DNA from: Chryseobacterium sp. MYb264
GTDB lineage: Bacteria; Bacteroidota; Bacteroidia; Flavobacteriales; Weeksellaceae
Direction: 5' to 3'
Length of the DNA: 64,000 bases
Assembly: GCF_035974275.1 (NCBI RefSeq)
Contig: NZ_CP142422.1
Span: 372,001 to 436,000, forward strand
Below the pieces are notes generated by a model, which saw only the letters and a list, made by a program, of their open reading frames with translations, was not told where the DNA came from and did not search any database. Below, piece by piece: positions 53,798 to 62,602 of this stretch. The stretch's first letter is position 1; each line of letters starts with the position of its first letter. The translations under genes were made by a program, and so were the position numbers.

Positions 53798-55266
53798 AGT
53801 CGCTCCTTAAAAAGCTGTTTTTTGACTTTGAAAATTATATTTGCCTAAAAAGATTCGGAGAACAAGTTCGAGCCAAAGAAGAATTTGTTGTTTGATTTGA
53901 TTCAATCTCATCTTCAAATTGTATCCAATCCCTGCTAATAATGCATTATTAATATCTCCAGCCACTCCTTTCAGGAAGTTTAATCCTAAGGAGTGGTTTC
54001 TTTTTAAATGAGAGATACAAGGTTCTATGGCTGCTCTTGCCCGGAATCTTAATCTGGCTACTTGTTGCCCATATTTTGTTTTTTCTTTTTTTGCGGGAAG
54101 CAAAATTGCTGTTCCTTCCACTTCTTTGATTCCTTTAAATCCTCTGTCTGTAGTGGCTTTCGTAGGTCTTGTTCCGCCAACGGATTTTCTTACCCTCTCA
54201 CTCTGTGCCAATGATTCTTCAAGAGTTTTACTATCGTGAGGATTGCCAGAAAATCTCTTTACCGAGCTGATGATCCCTGTTTTCCGACCTCTTACTACTG
54301 CTACTTTTGTCCCAAACTCGTATGCTTTTCCCGATTTTCCTTTCGCAATACACGCAACTTGTGGCTCGTGAAGACTGTAAATTTTATCTTTCGTGGTACG
54401 TTCTTGGGTGAGTGCTTTAAGGTAAATTTTAAAAACGTCTTCGTAGCCTTTCAAAACATCTTTAGGAAGTTTTCTTTCCAATTCCCGAAGAACTCTTTTA
54501 CCAATCGTCCTGAGCTTTTTCCTCGCCATTTTTGCCTTCTTCTGTCTTCTGGGATGATGTCCAAAAAAAGCGTCCCGCAATAATTGTTTGCTCACTCTTC
54601 TGTAGCTTTGTCTTTGTACAACGCTCTCTTTTTCTGCTATTTTTCTACAATTGTCGATTACTTTTTTTGCTAATTTGGCATCGGTAGGAAAGGTAATGTT
54701 CTTCTCCTGAACCGTCGTATCTACCTGAACTTCATCTTCTGTTTTGGCTTTGGGATGGAGAGAAACGCTTTGTCCCAAAAGAAATTCCAAACCCTTATCT
54801 CCAATTCTTTTTCTGAAGTGTACAAAATTGCTCGGATCGAAAGGCTGCTCTGTCTGGAAAAAGGTTTCTCCGGTAAAATATTGCCAATACGCATTCTCAA
54901 TCCATCTCTCTATTACACTTTCATCACTTTCTTTAAACATTTCCTTGAGCAAAAGCATTCCTGCTATTTTACGGATAGCAATAGAAGGTCTTCCGTTTTC
55001 TGAAAATAATTTCTCAAACTCTGACTCCATTTTATCCCAGGAAATCTCCCCAGCTAATTTTACCACCGGATGCTCCATATTAATAAGCTCCGTAAGCCTG
55101 GTCTTGAATAAATTCTGCTGTAAATCCTCTCTTATTTTGCCTAACATTTTGCCACTTTTTATATCCTAAAAATACAATTTATTGCAATTTTTTACAACGA
55201 TTTTTTACGAAATATAAGTGCATAAAACTGATAATCAAAATATTACTTGGTTTTTAAGGAATGACT
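53798..55266 (-). mobile_element. Complete IS5-like insertion sequence
   Basis: A 1469-bp element carrying one transposase gene. The terminal inverted repeats are AGTCGCTCCTTAAAAAG (from 53798) and AGTCATTCCTTAAAAAC (reading inward from 55266), with 14 of the first 17 bases identical. AATT occurs on both sides (53794-53797 and 55267-55270) and may be the target-site duplication, though it is a palindrome. It inserted between the sugar dehydrogenase gene and the hydrolase gene, disrupting neither. Confidence 0.85.
53807..55147 (-). CDS. IS5-family transposase
   Basis: 446 aa, apparently intact. An N-terminal DUF772-type domain (PSIAIRKIAGMLLLKEMFKE, WIENAYWQYFTGETFFQ) is followed by the DDE core: VDTTVQEKNITFPTDAKLAK with the first Asp, TDRGFKGI with the second, and the E region AAIEPCISHLKRNHSLG. 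The start overlaps none of the flanking genes and the stop lies 9 bp from the left inverted repeat. An open frame and near-perfect termini suggest the element may still be active. Confidence 0.92.
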   Translation of the reverse strand: MLGKIREDLQQNLFKTRLTELINMEHPVVKLAGEISWDKMESEFEKLFSENGRPSIAIRKIAGMLLLKEMFKESDESVIERWIENAYWQYFTGETFFQTEQPFDPSNFVHFRKRIGDKGLEFLLGQSVSLHPKAKTEDEVQVDTTVQEKNITFPTDAKLAKKVIDNCRKIAEKESVVQRQSYRRVSKQLLRDAFFGHHPRRQKKAKMARKKLRTIGKRVLRELERKLPKDVLKGYEDVFKIYLKALTQERTTKDKIYSLHEPQVACIAKGKSGKAYEFGTKVAVVRGRKTGIISSVKRFSGNPHDSKTLEESLAQSERVRKSVGGTRPTKATTDRGFKGIKEVEGTAILLPAKKEKTKYGQQVARLRFRARAAIEPCISHLKRNHSLGLNFLKGVAGDINNALLAGIGYNLKMRLNQIKQQILLWLELVLRIFLGKYNFQSQKTAF

Positions 55267-55281
55267 AATTATAAAATAAAC

Positions 55282-56223
55282 TTATTTCAAAAATTCAGAT
55301 GCTTTGGCCACAAATGCGCTATGATTTTGGAAAAAGGACGCATGACCGGAATCCGGAAAAATAAGTAATTCAGAATGCTCTAGATTATCGTGCATATTAT
55401 ATGCATTTTGAACTGAAACCGGAAGATCATTTTCACCATGAACAATGAGAACAGGACTTTTTATTTCTTTAATTTCTTCGAGAGATGTACTGCTTGGCTG
55501 AGCCCAATCTAAAACTGCTGTTAATTGTGAAAGAGAAGTCGCATCATTTAACACTAGATCTCGATCATTAGTACGAAGTTGTATCCTGTTATACGCCGCC
55601 TTTCCTGCCACAATGCTTTCTGTAGAATTTGTAAAGCTAAATTTTAAGAAAGCTTCTTCTGGGCCTAATCCTGCTGATCCTGCTATAATATTTGGTAAAT
55701 TTGCCAATCCTAGTGCTCCTTTTGGGCCGGTTCCTGTTAAAATAACTTTATTGATTAAAGAAGGTTTCGTTAAAACTACTCTTTGTGCGATAAATCCTCC
55801 CATTGAAAAGCCCATAATATTGATTTTATTCAGTTGTAAAGCCTCCACAAAATCTATTGCATCATTCGCCATAGATTGAATATTATTCGGTGTTATACCT
55901 TTAGAAGCGGCAACACCTTTATTATCGAAAATGATAACTTTGTACTTCTTCGCCAATCCATCGGTAATTGCCGGGTCCCAATCATCCATAGAACCTCCCA
56001 AACCTGGTAAAAGTACCAAAGGTATTCCGGCATCATTTCCCAAAATACGATATGCGAACGGAGTACCTTTTACATCAATAAATCTGGTCTTAGCATTTTG
56101 ATGATTTTCAGCCTGTATCTCCTGAACTGTTATTTCATTTTCCTCTCTGCAAGACATGGATAGTGTAGTGAAAAGTGTAAGACATAATGCACTGGTAACG
56201 GAGATTTTTCTAATTGTTTTCAT
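55282..56223 (-). CDS. Alpha/beta-hydrolase lipoprotein
   Basis: 313 aa with a signal peptide and lipobox (LFTTLSMSC, about residue 24). The hydrolase fold has LLPGLGGSMDDWDPAI as oxyanion region, nucleophile Ser in IMGFSMGGFIAQ, acid in VLIVHGENDLP and His in FPDSGHASFFQ, so the triad is complete. It is likely a periplasmic or surface esterase or lactonase. It stands alone between the insertion sequence and a small hypothetical gene. Substrate unknown. Confidence 0.9.
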   Translation of the reverse strand: MKTIRKISVTSALCLTLFTTLSMSCREENEITVQEIQAENHQNAKTRFIDVKGTPFAYRILGNDAGIPLVLLPGLGGSMDDWDPAITDGLAKKYKVIIFDNKGVAASKGITPNNIQSMANDAIDFVEALQLNKINIMGFSMGGFIAQRVVLTKPSLINKVILTGTGPKGALGLANLPNIIAGSAGLGPEEAFLKFSFTNSTESIVAGKAAYNRIQLRTNDRDLVLNDATSLSQLTAVLDWAQPSSTSLEEIKEIKSPVLIVHGENDLPVSVQNAYNMHDNLEHSELLIFPDSGHASFFQNHSAFVAKASEFLK

Positions 56224-56251
56224 TGTTGTTTATTTTTGTTTGATTATGATG

Positions 56252-56259
56252 CAAACTTA
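56252..56259 (-). promoter_or_regulatory. Candidate -7 box of the hydrolase gene
   Basis: The minus-strand TAAGTTTG fits TAnnTTTG exactly and is about 30 bp before the start codon at 56223. The -33 TTG is not clear. Confidence 0.35.
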
Positions 56260-56420
56260 AAACGGAAAGAAAAGTAAAACATTTAGAAAGACGCTAAAGT
56301 AGACAATTTTAAAACTAAGCTAGACGTACAAGAAGTTAAAATAATTAATGAAATGTAATTTTAACTCAAAAAAAAGCAATGATGGCATAAATATTATTGT
56401 ATTTATATAAAGCACCAAAG

Positions 56421-56723
56421 ATGGAGCGTATCAAAGAAAATAAAGAATTAATCACCAGATACTTTACGTTAAGTGTAAAACATCATTTCGGAGTTAATAT
56501 GGATTTGAACGGGGAATATACTTTTGCTGAGAATCTGGTTTCAAAAAAAATGATTATTGCAGCTACTTTTACAGAAAAAGTTAAGTCGAACCCCGAAATA
56601 AAAATGTTTTTATCATCATTAATCCATGAGCTGAACAATGAGAAATGCAGTATTGATTTTGTAAAAGAAAGACTCGATCATCTTAGAGAATCGGATTCTC
56701 AGGAAATGGAAAGGATCGTGTAA
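56421..56723 (+). CDS. Small hypothetical protein
   Basis: 100 aa from ATG 56421; the reading frame opens earlier at a TTG (56397) but the ATG is preferred. Soluble, mostly helical (RIKENKELITRYFTLSVKHH, KMFLSSLIHELNNEKCS), with no signal peptide. No family was recognised. It has its own terminator and is convergent with the receiver-domain gene of the signalling cluster. Confidence 0.7.
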   Translation: MERIKENKELITRYFTLSVKHHFGVNMDLNGEYTFAENLVSKKMIIAATFTEKVKSNPEIKMFLSSLIHELNNEKCSIDFVKERLDHLRESDSQEMERIV

Positions 56724-56727
56724 AAGT

Positions 56728-56757
56728 AAAATCCCCACAACAATTGCAGGGATTTTT
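56728..56757 (+). terminator. Terminator after small hypothetical gene
   Basis: AAAATCCC (56728-56735) pairs with GGGATTTT (56749-56756) across a 13-nt loop, followed by T. It also separates the convergent receiver gene. Confidence 0.7.
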
Positions 56758-56779
56758 CTATTTGTAATGAAACGTAGGT

Positions 56780-57151
56780 TTATACTTTTTCCTGCAGATA
56801 TTTTGCAACCATATCTTCCAAATCTTCAAGATTGAAAGGTTTTGCCACATAATCATCTGCCTGGGCCTGTTGTGCCAAAGCCACGATATCGTTATTTGCT
56901 GTTACATAAATCACCGGAATGTTTTTGAATTCCTCGTGATTCTTCAAAAGCCTCGTTGCTTCTACGCCACCGATTTTCGGAATCCAGTTGTCCATCAGAA
57001 TAACATCCGGCTGGTATTGAGCCACTTTTTCCAAAATATCATGTGAAGTTTCTGAAATTTCGACCTGATAACCATTCTCTTCAAAAATGATGGTGATCAC
57101 TTCCAGAATTGTTGTATCATCATCAAAAATCAAAATTTTCTTTTTACTCAT
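56780..57151 (-). CDS. Single-domain response regulator
   Basis: 123 aa, receiver domain only. Acidic pocket DDD at about 10-12, Asp54 in VILMDNWIPKIGG and the conserved Thr and Lys (YVTANND, KPFNLEDL). No output domain, so it probably relays phosphate or acts by protein contact. It is the last gene of the minus-strand signalling cluster that contains CheB, CheR and hybrid kinases. Confidence 0.92.
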   Translation of the reverse strand: MSKKKILIFDDDTTILEVITIIFEENGYQVEISETSHDILEKVAQYQPDVILMDNWIPKIGGVEATRLLKNHEEFKNIPVIYVTANNDIVALAQQAQADDYVAKPFNLEDLEDMVAKYLQEKV

Positions 57152-57188
57152 TTTAGGTATATTTAACTTCGTTAGGTTTCTTTATTTT

Positions 57189-57761
57189 TTATAATTGATT
57201 GATAAAATTCGCCAGATTTCCTGGTTTAATGATCAAATCATAATCAATCTCATCTATCGCATGTTTCGGCATATAATCTACTTCTGCCGTTTCAGGATCC
57301 TGGATCCATACTTTGCCGCTGTTTTTTTTAATATAGCTTAAACCTTCCACACCATCGGCATTGGCACCGGAAAGCAAAACCCCGATCATATTTTCACCAT
57401 AAATCTCTCCTGCAGATTTAAAAGTGACATCAATCGACGGTCTTGAATAATTCATCTTCTCGGAACTATCCAGCGACATCGTTTTTTTATCTTCAAATAA
57501 CAAATGATAATCCGCAGGCGTGATATATAATTTATTATTCTGAATCTCCGTTTTATCTTCTATTTCAATAACTTCCATCGCCGAAAATTGCTGAAGCAAG
57601 GTCTGTAAAATATTGGTAGAATGCGCCTTGCGATGCACGACCAATACGATCGGGAAATGAAGATTTTCATCTAAATTTTTTATCATTTCCAGGATCACCT
57701 GCAGGCTTCCTGCCGAACCTCCGATGATGATTAATTCTATATTTGTGTTTTTTGTTTCCAT
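57189..57761 (-). CDS. CheB-type methylesterase domain protein without receiver
   Basis: 190 aa containing only the catalytic domain. The triad is Ser16 in IIGGSAGSLQ, His43 in VVHRKAHSTN and Asp136 in LLSGANADGVEG, with the expected order. The N-terminal receiver that normally gates CheB is missing. It is adjacent to a CheR-like gene. In classical chemotaxis it would deamidate or demethylate receptors, but no MCP or CheA is encoded here, so it more likely modifies a partner kinase. Confidence 0.9.
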   Translation of the reverse strand: METKNTNIELIIIGGSAGSLQVILEMIKNLDENLHFPIVLVVHRKAHSTNILQTLLQQFSAMEVIEIEDKTEIQNNKLYITPADYHLLFEDKKTMSLDSSEKMNYSRPSIDVTFKSAGEIYGENMIGVLLSGANADGVEGLSYIKKNSGKVWIQDPETAEVDYMPKHAIDEIDYDLIIKPGNLANFINQL

Positions 57762-57773
57762 GGGTAATCATTC

Positions 57774-58604
57774 TTAGCTATGATCTACTTTCTTCCAGAT
57801 TTTCTGATCATCTATTTGATTGTAATTTTTATCTAATTTAGAAAATCTTAGTGTTTCTTTCGCTCCTAAAGCTAAAAAACCTAAATTTTCTAAACTATTA
57901 TCAAATAAATTGAAAACTCTTTCCTGCAAATCACGATCAAAATAGATCAACACATTTCGACAGATAATCAACTGAAAACTGTTGAAAGAACTGTCTGAAA
58001 CCAGATTATGAGTCGATAAAATTAACTTTTCCTGCAAAGCTTTATCGAATCGTACGCTATCGTAATTCGCTGTATAATAATCTGAAAAATCTTTTTTCCC
58101 TCCCGATGCCATATAGTTTTCAGAATACAGTTTCATTTGCTGCAAAGGGAAAACTCCGGCTCTCGCGGTTTCCAAAACAGAAGGGTTCAAATCTGTACCA
58201 TAGATCAAAGATTTATGATAAAGATTGGCTTCTTTCAGCAAAATCGCCATCGAATAAGCTTCTTCACCGGTAGAACAGCCAGCCACCCAAATTCTAATCA
58301 AAGGATAGGTTCCCAACTGCGGTAAAACTTTTTCTCTTAATGCTTTAAAAAAGTGCGGATCACGGAACATTTCTGTCACATTAACCGTAATTTCTTCTAT
58401 AAACCGTTTTAAATATTCAGGATCATTAAGTATGGTGTATCTTAATTCTGCAAAGCTGGTGAATCTGTCTATCAGACAGATACGGTTTACCCTGCGCTTG
58501 AAAGAAGCACGGCTGTATTCGGAAAAATCGTAGCCATACATTTCATAAACATCTTTAATCAAGTATTCTACTTCCTCGTCTTTTACGATACTTGGTTCCA
58601 GCAT
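57774..58604 (-). CDS. CheR-type methyltransferase
   Basis: 276 aa. An N-terminal helical domain (YGYDFSEYSRASFKRRVNRI) is followed by the SAM-binding motif RIWVAGCSTGEEAYSMAILL at about 103-122 and the FQLIICRNVLIYF motif. Length and layout match CheR. It lies 12 bp upstream of the CheB-like gene and abuts the receiver gene at 58605, in an operon with hybrid kinases. A role in adapting those kinases instead of chemoreceptors is inferred. Confidence 0.93.
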   Translation of the reverse strand: MLEPSIVKDEEVEYLIKDVYEMYGYDFSEYSRASFKRRVNRICLIDRFTSFAELRYTILNDPEYLKRFIEEITVNVTEMFRDPHFFKALREKVLPQLGTYPLIRIWVAGCSTGEEAYSMAILLKEANLYHKSLIYGTDLNPSVLETARAGVFPLQQMKLYSENYMASGGKKDFSDYYTANYDSVRFDKALQEKLILSTHNLVSDSSFNSFQLIICRNVLIYFDRDLQERVFNLFDNSLENLGFLALGAKETLRFSKLDKNYNQIDDQKIWKKVDHS

Positions 58605-58970
58605 TTACAGTAATTTTTCGATAGCAGTTATCAATATATCCACATCTATCGGTTTTGAAACATAGTCCTGCGCGCCTGCATCCAGACATTTCTGGCGGTC
58701 TTCCGGCATTGCCTGAGCGGTAACCGCAATCACAGGAATCTGACTGATAGATGGAGTTTCACTCATAATTTTAATCGCCTGATAGCCGTCCATTTCCGGC
58801 ATCATCATATCCATCAGCACGACCGTAAAATCATTATTATTTTTCAATACCTCAATGGCTTCCTGAGCCATCGTACAGCTTTCAATCTGAAATCCGCGTG
58901 CTTTTAATGTTAATTTTAACGCAAATATATTTCGTGGATCATCGTCCACAATTAAAATTTTCTTATTCAT
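58605..58970 (-). CDS. Single-domain response regulator
   Basis: 121 aa, receiver only: DDD at about 9-11, Asp54 in VVLMDMMMPEMDGY, Thr in IPVIAVTAQA and Lys in YVSKPIDVD. It resembles the last receiver of the hybrid kinase encoded 15 bp upstream, so it may have budded from it. It abuts the CheR start. Confidence 0.92.
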   Translation of the reverse strand: MNKKILIVDDDPRNIFALKLTLKARGFQIESCTMAQEAIEVLKNNNDFTVVLMDMMMPEMDGYQAIKIMSETPSISQIPVIAVTAQAMPEDRQKCLDAGAQDYVSKPIDVDILITAIEKLL

Positions 58971-58985
58971 CAGAACTTTTGCTGT

Positions 58986-61900
58986 TTAACTTTCATATAA
59001 CCAAACCCTAAGCAGAGACAACAACTGATCGATATCCACAGGTTTTGAGATATAATCTGAAGCACCCGCCGTGATGCATTTTTCACGCTCACCAATCATC
59101 GATTTTGCAGTAATAGCAATGATCGGAAGTCTTGTATATTTTGGCATTTTTCTAATTTCCTTAATAGATTCATAGCCATCCATTTCCGGCATCATCATAT
59201 CCATCAAAATGACGTCTATATCAGGATTTTCTTTTAATTGTTGAAGCGCATGTTTTCCGTCCATGGCCACCACAACTTCAACTTTATATTTTTCTAAAGC
59301 TTTTGTTAAAGAGAAAATATTACGAACATCATCATCAGTAATTAAGATTTTTTTACCGCTTAAAACTTCCGTTAATGAACCTAATACTTTATTTCTCACA
59401 TTCTCAATCGAGCTGTTTTTTTCTTCAACCAAATGTAAAAACAAACCAACTTCATCTAAAATTCTCTGATAAGAATGTGCCGTCTTAACAACAATAGAGT
59501 CAGCGTATTGCTTGATTTTCAATTCTTCAGATTTCGATAAATTATGCTCTGTAAAAATGATGATCGGAAGATTTTCCAGTCCTTCATTACTCTTTATAGA
59601 TTCAATGATTTGATACTCGTTTCCTTTTGAAGCTCCAATGTCCAAAATTACGCAATCTACATGATCTGTCGTTAATGCTTTTACACTGTCTTCAACATTA
59701 TTTTCTACCGATAAAGAAATATTAAAATTGCTCAGAAAGTAGGAAAGGGCGCTCGCATGTTTCGCATTTTCTTCTACAATTAATACTTTTTGTGGTCCTT
59801 TTTTCAAGGCTTCTTCAATTTTTCTGAAAACATCAGTCATTTGATCCAAAGCCACAGGTTTGTTGATGAAATCAATCGCTCCTTTCATCAGACTTTCCTT
59901 CTTAACGTGCAAAACAGACATCATGTGAACCGGAATATGCTTGGTTTCAGGATTAGATTTTAATTCATCCATCACTTGCCAACCGTCTTTCACAGGTAGT
60001 TGAACATCAAGCAAAATCGCATGCGGGCGATACTGTAAAGCCGCAGAAAGCCCGTGATCGCCTCTTACTTCCACCACCGCTTTATAGTTCTGTAAATGAG
60101 CGTATTTCAGTAAGGCTTTAGCGAAATTGGTATCGTCTTCAATAATCAGAATAACTTTATCGTCTTTCTTGATATTATTTCGGTCATCTTCCACATTTTC
60201 AGGAATTTCAAGCATATTGATCGGTTCTGAAACTTCTACTTCCTGATCTCCCAGCATATGTTGGATTTCTTCCACATCTTCGCGAATGGTTTTTACCAAA
60301 TCTTTATCTGTTTCAATTGCTTCAATTTCAGAAACTGCTTTGATCGGAATGATTAAACTGAATTCACTTCCTTCATTTACTTTACTTGTAAGGATGAGTT
60401 CTCCGCCTAATAATCTTGCAATTTCGCGGCTTATCGATAATCCTAAACCGGTTCCTCCGAATTTTCTTCTCGTTGAACCATCAGCCTGTTGGAAAGCTTC
60501 AAAAATAATTTTCTGTTTGTCTTCTGCAATTCCGATTCCTGTATCTTTTACCGAAAAAATGATGAAATCATTCTTTTTAGCATCTTTTTTAATATGTAAA
60601 TTAATGCTTCCTTTTGTGGTAAATTTCAACGCATTCGACAATAAGTTTCTCAATACCTGATCTACTCTTAAACGGTCGGTCTCAATTACTTTTTTAACGT
60701 CTTCTTCAATGTTGATATTGAATTGAAGCTTTTTCTCCTGAAACACCGGATTGAATAAATTTTTCAAGTCTTTCACTACTTCATCAATCGCAACATTCTG
60801 ATATTCCAAAGTCATTTTACCAGATTCGATTTTAGCCAAATCTAAAATTTCATCAATTAATGTCAATAAACTACTTCCCGAACTTTGGATGACTTTTGCT
60901 GATTCAATCTGATCTTCATTTAAATTTTCATCAGGATTTTCTGCCATCAATCTTGAAAGAAGAAGGATAGAATTTAAAGGTGTTCGCAATTCATGAGACA
61001 TATTTGCCAGGAATTCCGACTTATATTTGGTGCTTAACGCTAATTCTTCTACTTTTTTCTGAATCTCATTATTACGCTCAGCAATCATATGATTTCTTTC
61101 TTCCAGTAATCTCGAACGCTCTTCAAGCTCTGAATTTGCCTGCATTAATTCTTCCTGCTGAACTTTCAATTCTTCCTCAGAAGCCTGCAACTTTTGAGTT
61201 TGCGCCTCTAATTCAGTATTTAAATTCTCCAATTCCGAATGCTGAACCTGAAGTTCTTCAGATTGAGCCTGAGTTTCTTCTAACAATTGCTGCTCTTTTT
61301 CACGACCTTTTGCTGCGCTCAACGCACTACCGATATTTCTGCTGCATTCAACAAAATAATCAATTCTGTCATCTTCGAAATTCGAGGTAGAACCTAGCTC
61401 CAATACACCGATAATATGCCCATCTGCAAAAACAGGAAGAAGCAAAATACCGTAAATTTTTATAATACTGCTGGCAAAAGTCACAACAAAATCATCCTCA
61501 TGAAGATTGTTGTATACCTGAGTTTTTTCATTAATAAATGCCTGACCAACCATACCTTCTCCCGGTTCGAAAGAACGTTTCATATTTCCTTCCAGACCAA
61601 AAGCTGTTGTTAATCTTAAAATGCCTTCATCATAAAGGTATAAAGCTCCGTTAATGCAGGTTCCGTAAGCAATTAATTGTTCAAGAGATTTTTCAGAAAC
61701 TTCTTTTACTGATTTATTTCCGACTAAAGATTCATTTAAAATAGCAAGACCTTTTTGGCGCCAATCGCTTTTATTGATGGTATCAAAAGATTTCTTTAAC
61801 GAGTCGGTCATATTGTTTAAAGACTCAACCAGATCGCCAAGATCATCCTGAGAATTGTCAACTGCTTTTTGGCTGTAATCACCATTCGCAACACGATTGG

Positions 61901-62597
61901 CAATTTGCTGAATGGCGCTTACGCGTCTTGACATTTCAAGATCTTTTGCCTTCAGCGCTTTCTCTAATTTATCACGACGAATAAGGTCGGCACGTAGTTT
62001 AACATAGAAAAATGCCGTAACAACCACTGCTGCAATCGCCGAAAAAAGAATAAATAAAACAGTTGTATTTGATGATCTGTTTAATTCTTTCGTTTTGATA
62101 GCAAGCTGGCTTTCTTCATATTGCGAAAAATCTTTCACGATTTGCCGGCATCTGTCCATATACGACTTGCTTTCAACGATTTGCTGCTGCGTCATCATTT
62201 GTCCTTTTCGACGGTTTTGTACGAAAAGTTTCATGTTAGACAAATTAGCATCTACATTTTTTTCAAGCAAATCCAACAGTTTTTGTTGGTGCGGATCTGA
62301 AACATCCAGGCTTTTTACATATTCAAATGTTTTTGAATATTCGGCAAGGCTTCGGTTGTAAGGCTCCAAAAAGCTCTCTCTTCCCGTAAGCTGATAGCCT
62401 CGGTTTCCGGTTTCGGCATCTAAAAGAGCAACCAAAACGTCTTTCACGGCAGTTACCGCACGTCTGCTTTTGCCGACACTTTCACGATGGCTCATCTGAT
62501 TTTGAATGCTCAAATAGGAAGCTAATGAACTCGCAATAAGAATCAGCAAAGATAATCCGACTCCAAATTGAAGATTTCGTATGATTTTTTTCGGCAT
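58986..62597 (-). CDS. Hybrid histidine kinase with CHASE3, HAMP, GAF and three receivers
   Basis: 1203 aa. TM helices at about 11-30 and 178-197 enclose a CHASE3-type domain (LLDAETGNRGYQLTGRESFL). A HAMP segment follows, then a GAF domain (about 280-430), a long coiled coil (about 440-520), and the kinase core with His535 in MSHELRTPLNSI, DTGIGI and GGTGLGLSIS. Three receivers follow, with Asp in AILLDVQLP, CVILDIGAS and VILMDMMMP. It ends with one stop just before the next receiver gene. A sensing hub of phosphorelay type. Confidence 0.95.
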   Translation of the reverse strand: MPKKIIRNLQFGVGLSLLILIASSLASYLSIQNQMSHRESVGKSRRAVTAVKDVLVALLDAETGNRGYQLTGRESFLEPYNRSLAEYSKTFEYVKSLDVSDPHQQKLLDLLEKNVDANLSNMKLFVQNRRKGQMMTQQQIVESKSYMDRCRQIVKDFSQYEESQLAIKTKELNRSSNTTVLFILFSAIAAVVVTAFFYVKLRADLIRRDKLEKALKAKDLEMSRRVSAIQQIANRVANGDYSQKAVDNSQDDLGDLVESLNNMTDSLKKSFDTINKSDWRQKGLAILNESLVGNKSVKEVSEKSLEQLIAYGTCINGALYLYDEGILRLTTAFGLEGNMKRSFEPGEGMVGQAFINEKTQVYNNLHEDDFVVTFASSIIKIYGILLLPVFADGHIIGVLELGSTSNFEDDRIDYFVECSRNIGSALSAAKGREKEQQLLEETQAQSEELQVQHSELENLNTELEAQTQKLQASEEELKVQQEELMQANSELEERSRLLEERNHMIAERNNEIQKKVEELALSTKYKSEFLANMSHELRTPLNSILLLSRLMAENPDENLNEDQIESAKVIQSSGSSLLTLIDEILDLAKIESGKMTLEYQNVAIDEVVKDLKNLFNPVFQEKKLQFNINIEEDVKKVIETDRLRVDQVLRNLLSNALKFTTKGSINLHIKKDAKKNDFIIFSVKDTGIGIAEDKQKIIFEAFQQADGSTRRKFGGTGLGLSISREIARLLGGELILTSKVNEGSEFSLIIPIKAVSEIEAIETDKDLVKTIREDVEEIQHMLGDQEVEVSEPINMLEIPENVEDDRNNIKKDDKVILIIEDDTNFAKALLKYAHLQNYKAVVEVRGDHGLSAALQYRPHAILLDVQLPVKDGWQVMDELKSNPETKHIPVHMMSVLHVKKESLMKGAIDFINKPVALDQMTDVFRKIEEALKKGPQKVLIVEENAKHASALSYFLSNFNISLSVENNVEDSVKALTTDHVDCVILDIGASKGNEYQIIESIKSNEGLENLPIIIFTEHNLSKSEELKIKQYADSIVVKTAHSYQRILDEVGLFLHLVEEKNSSIENVRNKVLGSLTEVLSGKKILITDDDVRNIFSLTKALEKYKVEVVVAMDGKHALQQLKENPDIDVILMDMMMPEMDGYESIKEIRKMPKYTRLPIIAITAKSMIGEREKCITAGASDYISKPVDIDQLLSLLRVWLYES

Positions 62598-62602
62598 GAA
62601 AA

